Below are positions 26,283 to 33,749 of a stretch of DNA of 64,000 nt, one piece after another. The translations under genes were made by a program, and so were the position numbers. Source of the DNA: Desulfovibrio oxyclinae DSM 11498 (GTDB lineage: Bacteria; Desulfobacterota; Desulfovibrionia; Desulfovibrionales; Desulfovibrionaceae); contig NZ_AQXE01000008.1 in the NCBI RefSeq assembly GCF_000375485.1, positions 1-64,000 on the forward strand, given 5' to 3'. The notes under the pieces are model-generated. The model was not told the DNA's origin. It worked only from the letters and a program-made list of their open reading frames with translations, and made no database searches. The stretch's first letter is position 1. Every line of letters begins with the position of its first letter.

Positions 26283-27353
26283 ATGGAACGCAAGCTCGAA
26301 GCTGTCGCTGAGGCTGTCCGGCCTCTTGATGCGGCATTGGGAGTCGCGGCACAGGCCCGGCTGGACGATCTGACCAAACCCAAGGGAAGTCTCGGACGTC
26401 TGGAGGACTTTGCCAGACGCATATATATGATTCAGGAAGGCCCGGACGCCGTGAAGGCGGACCCCGCCAGAATTTATACGATAGCCGGAGACCATGGGGT
26501 AACCGCGGAGGGCGTCAGCCTGTTTCCGCAGGAAGTCACCCGTCAGATGGTGGCGAATTTCCTGAACGGCGGTGCCGGAATCAACGTGCTGGCCCGGACC
26601 GTCGGAGCCGAGCTGTACGTTGTGGACGCCGGTTCGTGCGGTGGTGAATACGAGGCGCACCCCAATCTGATTCAGGCCAAGGTCGCGCCGGGAACCGCCA
26701 GTCTCGCCGAAGGTCCGGCCATGACGAGGGAGCAGTGTCTCGAAGCGCTGTTGCTGGGCGTCAGGCTGGCTGACGAAGCGCATGTGGCAGGAATCCGCAC
26801 GCTTGGCACCGGTGACATGGGCATTTCCAATACCACGCCGTCCACCGCCCTTTACTGCGCCTATCTGGGCTTTGACCCCGAGGAAATCACGGGGCCGGGA
26901 ACCGGACTTGACCGGGAAGGTGTCCGCAACAAGATCAACGTCATCCGCAGGGGGCTTGAAGCCAATCGAAAGATCGTGGAATCCGGCGATCCGCTGGCCG
27001 TGCTCGCCGCGCTTGGCGGGTTCGAGATTGCCGCGCTGGCCGGGTTGATCCTCGGTGGGGCCCGCAACCGTCAGGTGGTGTGCGTGGACGGCTTCATATC
27101 CACGGCGGCGTACTGCGCTGCGCGGGCCATCTGTCCGCTGGTCTCGGAGTATTGCTTTGTCAGTCATGCATCCGCGGAGCCGGGACACGAGGCCGTCACC
27201 GCCAAGCTGGAGCAGGAACCGCTGCTGCATCTCGGCTTCCGCCTCGGCGAAGGAACCGGCGCTGCCTGCGCACTCTTTCTGTTGCGCTCCGCGTGCGACA
27301 TATTTAACGAAATGGCAACGTTCAGCGAGGCCGGGGTAGATTCCGGAGCCTAG
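26283..27353 (+). CDS. cobT: Nicotinate-nucleotide-dimethylbenzimidazole phosphoribosyltransferase
   Basis: CobT activates the lower-ligand base of cobalamin by transferring phosphoribose from nicotinate mononucleotide. The 356-residue protein contains the family blocks LTKPKGSLGRLEDFA, AGDHGV, FLNGGAGINVLA, LGTGDMGISNTT and the catalytic-Glu segment RLGEGTGAA. Length is standard. It is a single gene with AAGGAGAAGG upstream and a strong terminator downstream; no cobalamin riboswitch was seen. Confidence 0.95.
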   Translation: MERKLEAVAEAVRPLDAALGVAAQARLDDLTKPKGSLGRLEDFARRIYMIQEGPDAVKADPARIYTIAGDHGVTAEGVSLFPQEVTRQMVANFLNGGAGINVLARTVGAELYVVDAGSCGGEYEAHPNLIQAKVAPGTASLAEGPAMTREQCLEALLLGVRLADEAHVAGIRTLGTGDMGISNTTPSTALYCAYLGFDPEEITGPGTGLDREGVRNKINVIRRGLEANRKIVESGDPLAVLAALGGFEIAALAGLILGGARNRQVVCVDGFISTAAYCAARAICPLVSEYCFVSHASAEPGHEAVTAKLEQEPLLHLGFRLGEGTGAACALFLLRSACDIFNEMATFSEAGVDSGA

Positions 27354-27374
27354 CCGAAACATATTCGATACAGC

Positions 27375-27408
27375 GAAGGCCCCCGCATTGTCCGATGCGG
27401 GGGCCTTC
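27375..27408 (+). terminator. Terminator after cobT
   Basis: A 14-bp stem (GAAGGCCCCCGCAT / ATGCGGGGGCCTTC) with a six-base loop followed by TTCTG. It lies 21 bases past the cobT stop codon. Confidence 0.88.
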
Positions 27409-27531
27409 TTCTGTCCAGCCTCGGTCTCCGTCGGGAGACCCGGGGTGAGAGGAGGTGTCGGTAGCACGGCCCGCCGGGGCCGCGGTATTGTCAACCGCCT
27501 GCGCCGCTGTGGCGCCCGGAGGCTGGGCCTC

Positions 27532-28794
27532 CTAGTGATCGCAGGCGTTGTCGCCGGTGACCAGTGCTCCGGCCATGAACTTGTTCACCAGTTCATCCGG
27601 ATTTTCCGCGGGGCAGCCCGTGACGACGCGCACTCCGGCATCGGTGAACAGGGTCTGCGCCTTGGCGCCCATGCCGCCTGCCAGCACGAGATTGGCCTTC
27701 TGTTCGGCCACCCAGCGCGGGATGACGCCGGGTTCGTGCGGGGGCGGTGTCTCCATGGTGGTGGAGATGATACTGCCGGTGTGAGCATCGACGTCCACCA
27801 TGGCGAACTGCTCGCAATGGCCAAAGTGCTGGGCGAGCCTGCCCGCAGCCACGGGAATGGCGATGCGGATGCGACCGTGCTCGTCGCGCAGCTCTTCAAC
27901 CTTGGGCAGCTGGCTGTTTTCCTGAAGACTGTCGCCCAGGTCGAGCATGGGCTTGATGATGCTGTTCATTGCCTGCGCGGTGGGAGAATCGTGGTCCACC
28001 TTGAGCAGGGGGTATCCTTCGTCGGCGGAGCGGCCCACTTCGGGATCGAGGGGAATGCGCCCGAGGAACTGGATGCCCATTTCCTTGGAGAGTTCCTCGC
28101 CGCCGCCGGAATTGAAGATGTTGTGCACGCTGCCGCAGTCGGGGCAGGCGAATCCGCTCATGTTCTCCACCAGTCCGAGGATGGGGTTGCCCACCTGGCG
28201 GGCGAAGGTCACGGAACGTCGAACGTCGTCCACGGCCACGCCCTGCGGGGTGGTCACGATGACGGCGTTGGCGTCGCGGCCAAGCGTCTGCAGGGCGGAG
28301 AGCGGCTCGTCGCCGGTGCCCGGAGGGCAATCCACGATGAGGTAGTCGAGGTCGCCCCAGGCCACGTCCTGCACGAACTGCTTGATCAGGCCGATCTTCA
28401 CCGGGCCGCGCCAGATGACGGCGTCAGCCTTGCTGGGCAGCATGAACCCGAGGGACATGACCCAGAGATTCTTGGTCCAGGAGATGGGCTCGATGACCTG
28501 ATCGCCGATGTGGGGCTGCTGCCCTTCGAGCGAAAGCAGGCGGGGAATGCTGGGGCCGTGGACGTCAACGTCCAGCAGGCCGACTTTCTTGCCCGCCAGC
28601 GACAGGGCCACGGCGATGTTGGTGGCGACGGTGGATTTGCCCACGCCGCCTTTGCCGGACATGACGACTATCTTATGCTTGATGCGCGAGAGGGTGGTCT
28701 TGAGTTTGAGATCTTCGGGACCTTCGGCGCATCCGCCGGAGGAGCAGCCGCCGCCAGCGGTGGCGGAACTGCAGCTGTTGCAGGCTTCACTCAT
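27532..28794 (-). CDS. Mrp/NBP35-family ATPase fused to a NifX-like domain
   Basis: A 420-residue protein. It begins with a Cys-rich tail (CNSCSSATAGGGCSSGGC) followed by an Mrp P-loop ATPase (deviant Walker A SGKGGVGKST, PPGTGDEPLS, CPDCGS Cys pair). The last 120 residues form a dinitrogenase iron-molybdenum-cofactor (NifX/NafY-like) domain beginning IRIAIPVAAGRLAQHFG. Mrp proteins carry iron-sulfur clusters. The NifX-like domain is that of the 'orange protein' family of Desulfovibrio, which binds a mixed Mo-Cu cluster. Two more NifX-like genes lie upstream. Confidence 0.92.
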   Translation of the reverse strand: MSEACNSCSSATAGGGCSSGGCAEGPEDLKLKTTLSRIKHKIVVMSGKGGVGKSTVATNIAVALSLAGKKVGLLDVDVHGPSIPRLLSLEGQQPHIGDQVIEPISWTKNLWVMSLGFMLPSKADAVIWRGPVKIGLIKQFVQDVAWGDLDYLIVDCPPGTGDEPLSALQTLGRDANAVIVTTPQGVAVDDVRRSVTFARQVGNPILGLVENMSGFACPDCGSVHNIFNSGGGEELSKEMGIQFLGRIPLDPEVGRSADEGYPLLKVDHDSPTAQAMNSIIKPMLDLGDSLQENSQLPKVEELRDEHGRIRIAIPVAAGRLAQHFGHCEQFAMVDVDAHTGSIISTTMETPPPHEPGVIPRWVAEQKANLVLAGGMGAKAQTLFTDAGVRVVTGCPAENPDELVNKFMAGALVTGDNACDH

Positions 28795-28891
28795 TGTGGT
28801 TCTCCTGAGGTATGTATTTCCGAATACGCTGTTCGGAATTCTTCACATAGACATTCGTGGGCGGATGTCAACGCGTCGAGGTGCCGTGCGG

Positions 28892-29251
28892 CTACCAGTG
28901 GCCGTCCTTGTCCGGGCCGTCCACGGGCTTGATGGAGCCTTCGTTGAAGGCCTGAACCGCATCGCCCACGCAGCCTTCGGTGGCGAGGCATATCTTGATG
29001 CCCGCGTGATCCAGCGCACGGAAGGCCTTGGGACCCACATGGCCGGTGATGACGACCTGAGCGCCCGTGTCCGCCACGTTCTGGGCGGACTGGATGCCGG
29101 CGCCCTGAGCCGCATTGAGGTTCTGGGTGTTGTCCACATACTCGTTAACGCCGCTGTCCGTGTCGTAGACCACGAATCCGGCCGCGCGGCCGAAGCGGGA
29201 GTCGAGGGCGCTTTCCAGGCCGGGCCCGGAACTGCTGATGGCTATCTTCAT
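28892..29251 (-). CDS. NifX-like (orange-protein type) cofactor-binding protein
   Basis: A 119-residue stand-alone dinitrogenase-cofactor domain (MKIAISSSGPGLESALDSRFGRA... ending TGHVGPKAFRALDHAGIKI). Such proteins bind metal-sulfur clusters. The start is fixed by GGAAGGAGGAACC. It overlaps the upstream NifX-like gene by four bases. A 97-base gap precedes the Mrp fusion gene. Confidence 0.9.
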   Translation of the reverse strand: MKIAISSSGPGLESALDSRFGRAAGFVVYDTDSGVNEYVDNTQNLNAAQGAGIQSAQNVADTGAQVVITGHVGPKAFRALDHAGIKICLATEGCVGDAVQAFNEGSIKPVDGPDKDGHW

Positions 29252-29661
29252 GACTGGTTCCTCCTTCCTTTGCCCGCTCGGGAGCGGCCCCGGCACATGG
29301 CCGTTCCGGGCCTGTTGCGGCATCCGGGCAGGGCAAGGTTATGCAGTGTGTCGTTGCGGAAGGCATCCAGAACCTCCTCGACGCTCCCTCTATGCCAGGA
29401 GAGGACGTCAACCCCGGAAGCGTCGAGAAGGTTTCTGGTGCGACCGCACATGGCTCCGCAGAGCAGATGCGTCACCCCGCAGGCCAAAATGGCGGATGTC
29501 CTGTCCGTTGGGTCCTTTGAGGGAAGGGATAAATGGCCTGCGGGGCTATATGTACCGTTCTCCGCCGTGAAGAGGCGCAACTCGGGCGCGTTTTCAAAGA
29601 CCGACGCGAGCCGGTCGCCGTAACAGGCAAGGCAGAGAAGCTTGGTTTCCTTTTCACTCAC
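29248..29661 (-). CDS. Second NifX-like protein, divergent
   Basis: A 137-residue protein in which a NifX-type pattern is recognisable (KLLCLACYGDRLASVFENAPELRLF, then HLLCGAMCGRTRNLL). It has several extra Cys residues and a basic C-terminal tail. The start is a GTG; no alternative start keeps the first strand of the fold. The sigma-54 promoter just upstream leaves almost no leader. It is translationally coupled to the next NifX gene. Function is presumably metal-cluster binding. Confidence 0.7.
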   Translation of the reverse strand: MSEKETKLLCLACYGDRLASVFENAPELRLFTAENGTYSPAGHLSLPSKDPTDRTSAILACGVTHLLCGAMCGRTRNLLDASGVDVLSWHRGSVEEVLDAFRNDTLHNLALPGCRNRPGTAMCRGRSRAGKGRRNQS

Positions 29662-29672
29662 GCTGCTGCATG

Positions 29673-29688
29673 AGCATAGGCTGTGCCA
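29673..29688 (-). promoter_or_regulatory. Sigma-54 (-24/-12) promoter of the NifX-Mrp operon
   Basis: On the minus strand the sequence TGGCAC-AGCCT-ATGCT matches the -24/-12 consensus (GG and GC with standard spacing). It lies just upstream of the first NifX-like gene and just downstream of a sigma-54-dependent activator gene, the pairing expected if that activator drives this operon. The predicted transcription start falls within a base or two of the GTG start codon. Confidence 0.8.
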
Positions 29689-29791
29689 TGTTTTAAATGT
29701 TCGTTATTTTAAGTATTTGTGTGGTTTCGCAAAAAGGGATGAGGCGAAAATGATGCCTCGACGGGCAGGGATGGGCGAACTCTGCGCCCGG

Positions 29792-31120
29792 TCAGTCCGC
29801 GTTGTCGCAACGGGCGAGCATGCGGCGCAGGGTATCCTTTGAAATGTCCAGCTCGCGACATGTGACCATGCGCTTGCCCCCGTTCCGTTCCAGCGCGGCC
29901 TTGACCGCCATGCACTTGATCTCCTCAAGCGTTCCCATGGGCATGGTGCCGGAGGGCGTCTTTTCTTCGGGACGAAGGTGTTCCGGAAGGTGCTCGACCT
30001 GAATGAAGCCGGATGAACAGAGGATGAAAGCGAACTCCATGATATTTTCCAGCTCGCGCACGTTCCCGGGAAACTCGTGGCGCATGAGGATGCTCATGAC
30101 GTCTTCCGAAAGCCCCTCGACGTTTTTGCCCTGCACCGCGTTGAAGTGCTTCACGAAGTGGTCGGCGAGCAGGGGGATGTCCGCGCGGCGCTCCCGAAGT
30201 GGCGGCAGGCGCAGCGTGACCACGTTCAGCCGGTAGAACAGGTCCTGCCGAAATCCTCCCTCCTTGACCAGCAGGTCGAGGTCGCGGTTGGTGGCGGCGA
30301 TGACGCGGGCGTCGGAGCTTACCGGTGTGACGCCGCCCAGCGGTTCGAAGGTCTTCTCCTGCAGCACGCGCAGCAGTTTGACCTGAAGCTTGCCGGGCAT
30401 GTCGCCCACTTCGTCCAGAAAGATGGTGCCGCCGCGTGCGGTCTCGAAACGGCCGGGCTTGTCGCGTCGGGCATCCGTGAAGGCGCCCGCCTTGTAGCCG
30501 AACAGTTCGGATTCAAGCAGCGTCTCGGGCAGTGCGCCGCAGTTCACTGGGACGAAAGGGCCTTCCTTGCGGCCGCTGAGCTGGTGGATGGCCTGTGCGA
30601 AAAGCTCCTTGCCGGTGCCGGATTCGCCAAGCAGCAGCACGGTGGATTCGCTTCTGGCGATCTGCGGCAGGATGCCGAAGATGCGGTCCAGCGCTTCGCT
30701 CTTGCCCACGATGCTTTCAAAGGAATAGGACTCGCGCATTTCACGCCGGATGGCGTGGATCTCCGTCAGATCCCGGAAGGTCTCAACCCCGCCGATGACC
30801 TCACCTTCGGCGTTGCGGAGCGGGGCAGCCGAAATGGAAACCGGCCGTTTCTCCCCGTCGGGGCGGATGATGAAGATGGACTTGTTGGTGATCCTTCCGC
30901 CATGAGCAAGGCACGATTCAAGAGCGCAGTCCCCGTCGCAGAGGCTTGAGTGGAGAACATCCCAGCACTTGTTGCCCATTGCCTCTGCGGCGGGAACGCC
31001 CGTTATGCGTTCGGCGGCCTCGTTGAAGTAGGTGATGTTCCAGTCGGCATCCACCGTGAAGAGGCCGTCGGCGATGGACGAAAATACGTCCTCAAGCGGG
31101 AGGTCTTTGGGAAACGGCAT
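29792..31120 (-). CDS. Sigma-54-dependent activator with Cys-rich PAS domain
   Basis: A 442-residue enhancer-binding protein with three parts. The PAS domain (10-130) carries a Cys-rich stretch (CWDVLHSSLCDGDCALESC). The AAA+ domain has Walker A GESGTGKE and Walker B GGTIFLDEVGDMP. The Fis-type helix-turn-helix is at the C terminus. The sigma-54-contacting loop reads GAFTDA instead of GAFTGA. The clustered cysteines suggest a redox or metal-cluster input. Its neighbours are the NifX-Mrp genes behind a sigma-54 promoter, a layout similar to the Desulfovibrio orp locus. Confidence 0.92.
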   Translation of the reverse strand: MPFPKDLPLEDVFSSIADGLFTVDADWNITYFNEAAERITGVPAAEAMGNKCWDVLHSSLCDGDCALESCLAHGGRITNKSIFIIRPDGEKRPVSISAAPLRNAEGEVIGGVETFRDLTEIHAIRREMRESYSFESIVGKSEALDRIFGILPQIARSESTVLLLGESGTGKELFAQAIHQLSGRKEGPFVPVNCGALPETLLESELFGYKAGAFTDARRDKPGRFETARGGTIFLDEVGDMPGKLQVKLLRVLQEKTFEPLGGVTPVSSDARVIAATNRDLDLLVKEGGFRQDLFYRLNVVTLRLPPLRERRADIPLLADHFVKHFNAVQGKNVEGLSEDVMSILMRHEFPGNVRELENIMEFAFILCSSGFIQVEHLPEHLRPEEKTPSGTMPMGTLEEIKCMAVKAALERNGGKRMVTCRELDISKDTLRRMLARCDNAD

Positions 31121-31195
31121 GGGCGAGATATAAGCCCTAAAATGTCCTATGTGAAGTGCGGAAATATGCTTTTTTTACGTTTTGCTGGAATAATT

Positions 31196-31223
31196 CAGGG
31201 AGCCGTCCGTGGACGACTCCCTG
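31196..31223 (-). terminator. Hairpin between thiC and the sigma-54 regulator
   Basis: Stem CAGGGAG-C-CGTCC / GGACG-A-CTCCCTG with a short loop. It stands 46 bases beyond the thiC stop codon. The following T-run is poor, so it may be a weak terminator. Confidence 0.55.
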
Positions 31224-31269
31224 CCGAAGTGCCGATGAAAGACCGTTTCAGGAGAAACGGGGGTGAAGG

Positions 31270-32553
31270 CTATGAGCCGAGGTGTTCCTTGAGCTGTTTC
31301 ACCGCGCAGAACTTGCCGCACATGGTGCACACGTCCTCGTCCTCGGGGCTGCGGCTGTCGCGGATCCTGCGGGCAGTGACCGGATCAAGGCAAAGGCGGT
31401 ACATGCCTTCCCAGTCCATGTCCGCACGGGCCTTGGCCATTTCACGATCGCGCTGCACCGCCTGCTCATTGCCGCGCGCTATATCCGCCGCGTGGGCAGC
31501 GATGCGCGTGACGGCCACGCCTTCGTACACATCGTCCGGACCGGGCAGGGCGAGGTGCTCGCTCGGCGTAACGTAGCAAAGGAAGTCAGCGCCGGACCAC
31601 GCGGCAATCGCCCCGCCGATGGCGCAGGCCACATGGTCTCGCCCTGCAGCCACGTCCGTGACCAGCGGTCCCAGTACATAGAAGGGAGCATTGTGGCAAA
31701 GCCGTTTCTGAAGCTCCATGTTGGCGCGGATCTGGTTCATGGGTACATGCCCGGGCCCCTCAATGATGATCTGCACGCCCGCATCCCACGCCTGTTGTGT
31801 CTGCTCGCCAAGGGTGATCAGTTCATGAATCTGCGTCCGGTCCGTCGCATCCGCAAGGCAGCCAGGCCGACACGCGTCGCCCAGACTCAGGGTGACGTCG
31901 TACTCACGAGCGATTTCCAGAACCCTGTCGAAATGCGTATACAACGGATTCTCCGCCCCGTTCGCCACCATCCAGCAAGCAAGGAACGACCCGCCGCGGC
32001 TGACGATGTCCAGAATACGCCCTTCCTTCTTCATGCGCTCCAAAGCACCCAGCGTGAACCCGGTGTGCAACGTCATGAAATCCACACCTTCGCGAGCCTG
32101 ATCCTCAACCACTCGAAGCAGGTCGTCGATGGTCATGTCAACGATGCCGCCGCCACGAGCCGTCACGTCCGCAGCAGCCTGATAGATGGGAACCGTCCCC
32201 ACCGGAACAGGACAGTGTTCCAGCGTCTGCCTCCGCAGGTTGCCCAGCTCACCGGCGATGGAAAGGTCCATCACCGCGTCAGCACCTGCATCCAGCGCCG
32301 CACGAAGCTTCAACAGCTCCTGGTCCGGATCCTCATGGTCCGGGCTCGCGCCGATGTTTGCGTTCACCTTGACGCTCAACCCCTCGCCCACGCCACGTAA
32401 CTCACTCTTCTCATGCAACGGATTATGCGAAATACTCACCCGCCCCGCAGCCATAGAACGCCGAAGCGCCTCCACATCCAATCCCTCCCGCTCGGCAACA
32501 AACGCCAAAGCGTCCGAGACCTTACCGGAACGGGCAATCTCCAGTTGTGTCAT
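31270..32553 (-). CDS. thiC: Phosphomethylpyrimidine synthase ThiC
   Basis: ThiC converts aminoimidazole ribotide to the pyrimidine unit of thiamine by radical SAM chemistry. The 427-residue protein has the family blocks RVSISHNPLHEK, VKVNANIGASPDHED, EGVDFMTLHTGF and VIIEGPGHVPMNQI-like segments. It ends with the C-terminal [4Fe-4S] motif CTMCGKFCAV. Start 32553 has GGGAG six bases upstream. It is preceded by a TPP riboswitch and an intrinsic terminator, so it is controlled by thiamine pyrophosphate. Confidence 0.96.
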   Translation of the reverse strand: MTQLEIARSGKVSDALAFVAEREGLDVEALRRSMAAGRVSISHNPLHEKSELRGVGEGLSVKVNANIGASPDHEDPDQELLKLRAALDAGADAVMDLSIAGELGNLRRQTLEHCPVPVGTVPIYQAAADVTARGGGIVDMTIDDLLRVVEDQAREGVDFMTLHTGFTLGALERMKKEGRILDIVSRGGSFLACWMVANGAENPLYTHFDRVLEIAREYDVTLSLGDACRPGCLADATDRTQIHELITLGEQTQQAWDAGVQIIIEGPGHVPMNQIRANMELQKRLCHNAPFYVLGPLVTDVAAGRDHVACAIGGAIAAWSGADFLCYVTPSEHLALPGPDDVYEGVAVTRIAAHAADIARGNEQAVQRDREMAKARADMDWEGMYRLCLDPVTARRIRDSRSPEDEDVCTMCGKFCAVKQLKEHLGS

Positions 32554-32601
32554 GAAATACTCCCAATTCTTCAGGTTCAAAGAAATGGGCGGAAAAAAGG
32601 C

Positions 32602-32627
32602 AAAAAAAATTCCACCCGCAGGTGGAA
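32602..32627 (-). terminator. Riboswitch-controlled terminator upstream of thiC
   Basis: Hairpin TTCCACC / GGTGGAA followed on the minus strand by eight T residues, between the TPP aptamer and the thiC start. Its placement fits transcription attenuation when thiamine pyrophosphate is bound. The competing anti-terminator was not worked out. Confidence 0.85.
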
Positions 32628-32649
32628 CACAGAAGGAATGCGCTTCGCA

Positions 32650-32740
32650 ATGCCGTTTCCTCCGCCGGTACAAGCCGGGTCAGGTTCCAAGGGTTGTCGA
32701 TCATGCGACTCTCAGCCCACAACAGGGCACCCCTACGGTC
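32650..32740 (-). promoter_or_regulatory. TPP riboswitch aptamer (THI element)
   Basis: On the minus strand the conserved THI blocks are visible in order: AGGGGTGCCC, GGGCTGAGAG, then ACCCTTGGAACCTGACCCGG and a closing ACCGGCGGAGGAAA. These are the pyrimidine- and pyrophosphate-sensing helices of the TPP aptamer. The target is thiC, about 100 bases downstream, via a terminator. Confidence 0.95.
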
Positions 32741-32816
32741 AAAAAAGAACCTAGCAAGAGTTGATTCGCCAATCAATGCTTTTTACAAATTGGAAGAGGA
32801 ATGCGTCCGCCTTTGC

Positions 32817-33294
32817 CTCCGGCGGGCAGGGGCGCTGCCCCTGCACCCCGCCAAAGGGGCGGGCCCCCTTTGGAATCCCTGGGTTGTCAGCGGGGTTGCA
32901 GCTGCCGGGTTCATGCGACCGCATAACTCGCATCCCAGCTGCAACCCCGTTGACGGAAATTTTGGGGTCTGTGCGTCTTGGCTGACGAACTCGATTAACC
33001 AAACGACATCTCAAGGGACTCTCGCGGCGCACACGCTCACCAATACTCTCAAGAAAGCAGCTACTCCCGCCAACCAAGTACCGCAGCAATGCCGATCGAG
33101 GCATAGAGGCTCTTTTGACCGGTCACGCAGGTCAGGGTGGTGTTTGTTAGCCACAAACGTTTCACCCGGAGCAGTGACCGCGTCATAGAGCCTCTCGCCG
33201 AGAACGGCGGCTCACCCCCAACAGCGCAGTTTTTGCCTTCTTTTTTCTGCGCAAGCAAAAAAGAAGGTCGGCCAACAGGCCGAAACCTGCAACT
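32817..33294 (-). repeat. Dispersed 0.48-kb non-coding repeat, copy B
   Basis: The reverse complement of this stretch matches copies C and D (41767-42237, 42253-42707) along its length, with the middle more diverged. Landmarks are the 19-bp inverted repeat with arms 32886-32904 and 32936-32954 (one mismatch) and a conserved block around 33180-33220 (tagagcctctcgccgaga). The far end has a CTTCTTTTTT / AAAAAAGAAG hairpin at about 33236-33267. The reading frames across it are low-complexity and not shared between copies. It stands upstream of the hdr-mvh operon. Confidence 0.85.
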
Positions 33295-33749
33295 GGTGCG
33301 CCTCAAGGCCCTTCTCTCTGGCCGAAAAAACCGACATCACCATTCTGGCCGTCTGCTGCTCCGAAAAACCTCTGGAAGGTAGTATTTTTCAAGAAAAAAG
33401 CACCAATCAGGCTGGTTTTATAGCTGATGGGTCACTAGCGCTTCGCCGTCATTCGAGAATGCCGCGAACTGTTCAAGGCGGCATGTTTTACCTGCCATTG
33501 CCTGGGGTTATGGATGAGCATTGATGTTTCAAGGGGTTGTCACGATAGCATTTTTCTATCTTTGGCCTATTTACGGATTTGCCGTTTTTGAGTATGAGGA
33601 CGTATCCATTCGTTTGTTCAGTTCAGTGGAGTGGACTGAACGACGAGTCGGTTTTCCGGATGAATCATCCCTTTTCCCGAAGGGGTGTTTTCGGACGGAT
33701 TCCGTTCTTTTATATGCAGTGGGAAACCCTTAACAATGAGGTGAGGAGT
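33295..33749 (+). promoter_or_regulatory. 455-base upstream region of the hdr-mvh operon with an operator-like palindrome
   Basis: No gene is supported here; the in-frame extension of the first hdr gene to 33579 and a 70-codon frame at 33521 lack ribosome sites. The region is more A/T-rich than the genes around it. At 33621-33641 there is a perfect palindrome GTTCAGT-N7-ACTGAAC, with an additional overlapping GTTCAGT at 33616, about 110 bases before the start codon. This is a candidate operator or activator site for the operon. Confidence 0.45.

Noticed and set aside
25332..27494. 720-codon extension of the WcbI-like gene to 27494
   Set aside because: The extra part is antisense to cobT and starts with TTG. 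The ATG at 26171 gives a family-like start.
33346..33360. Sigma-54-like sequence TGGCCGTCTGCTGCT
   Set aside because: The distance between the GG and GC elements is one base short of the required spacing.
33521..33733. 70-codon frame upstream of the HdrCB-like gene, and the extension of that gene back to 33579
   Set aside because: No ribosome site, poor codon use and no conserved look. The ATG at 33750 has a proper site.
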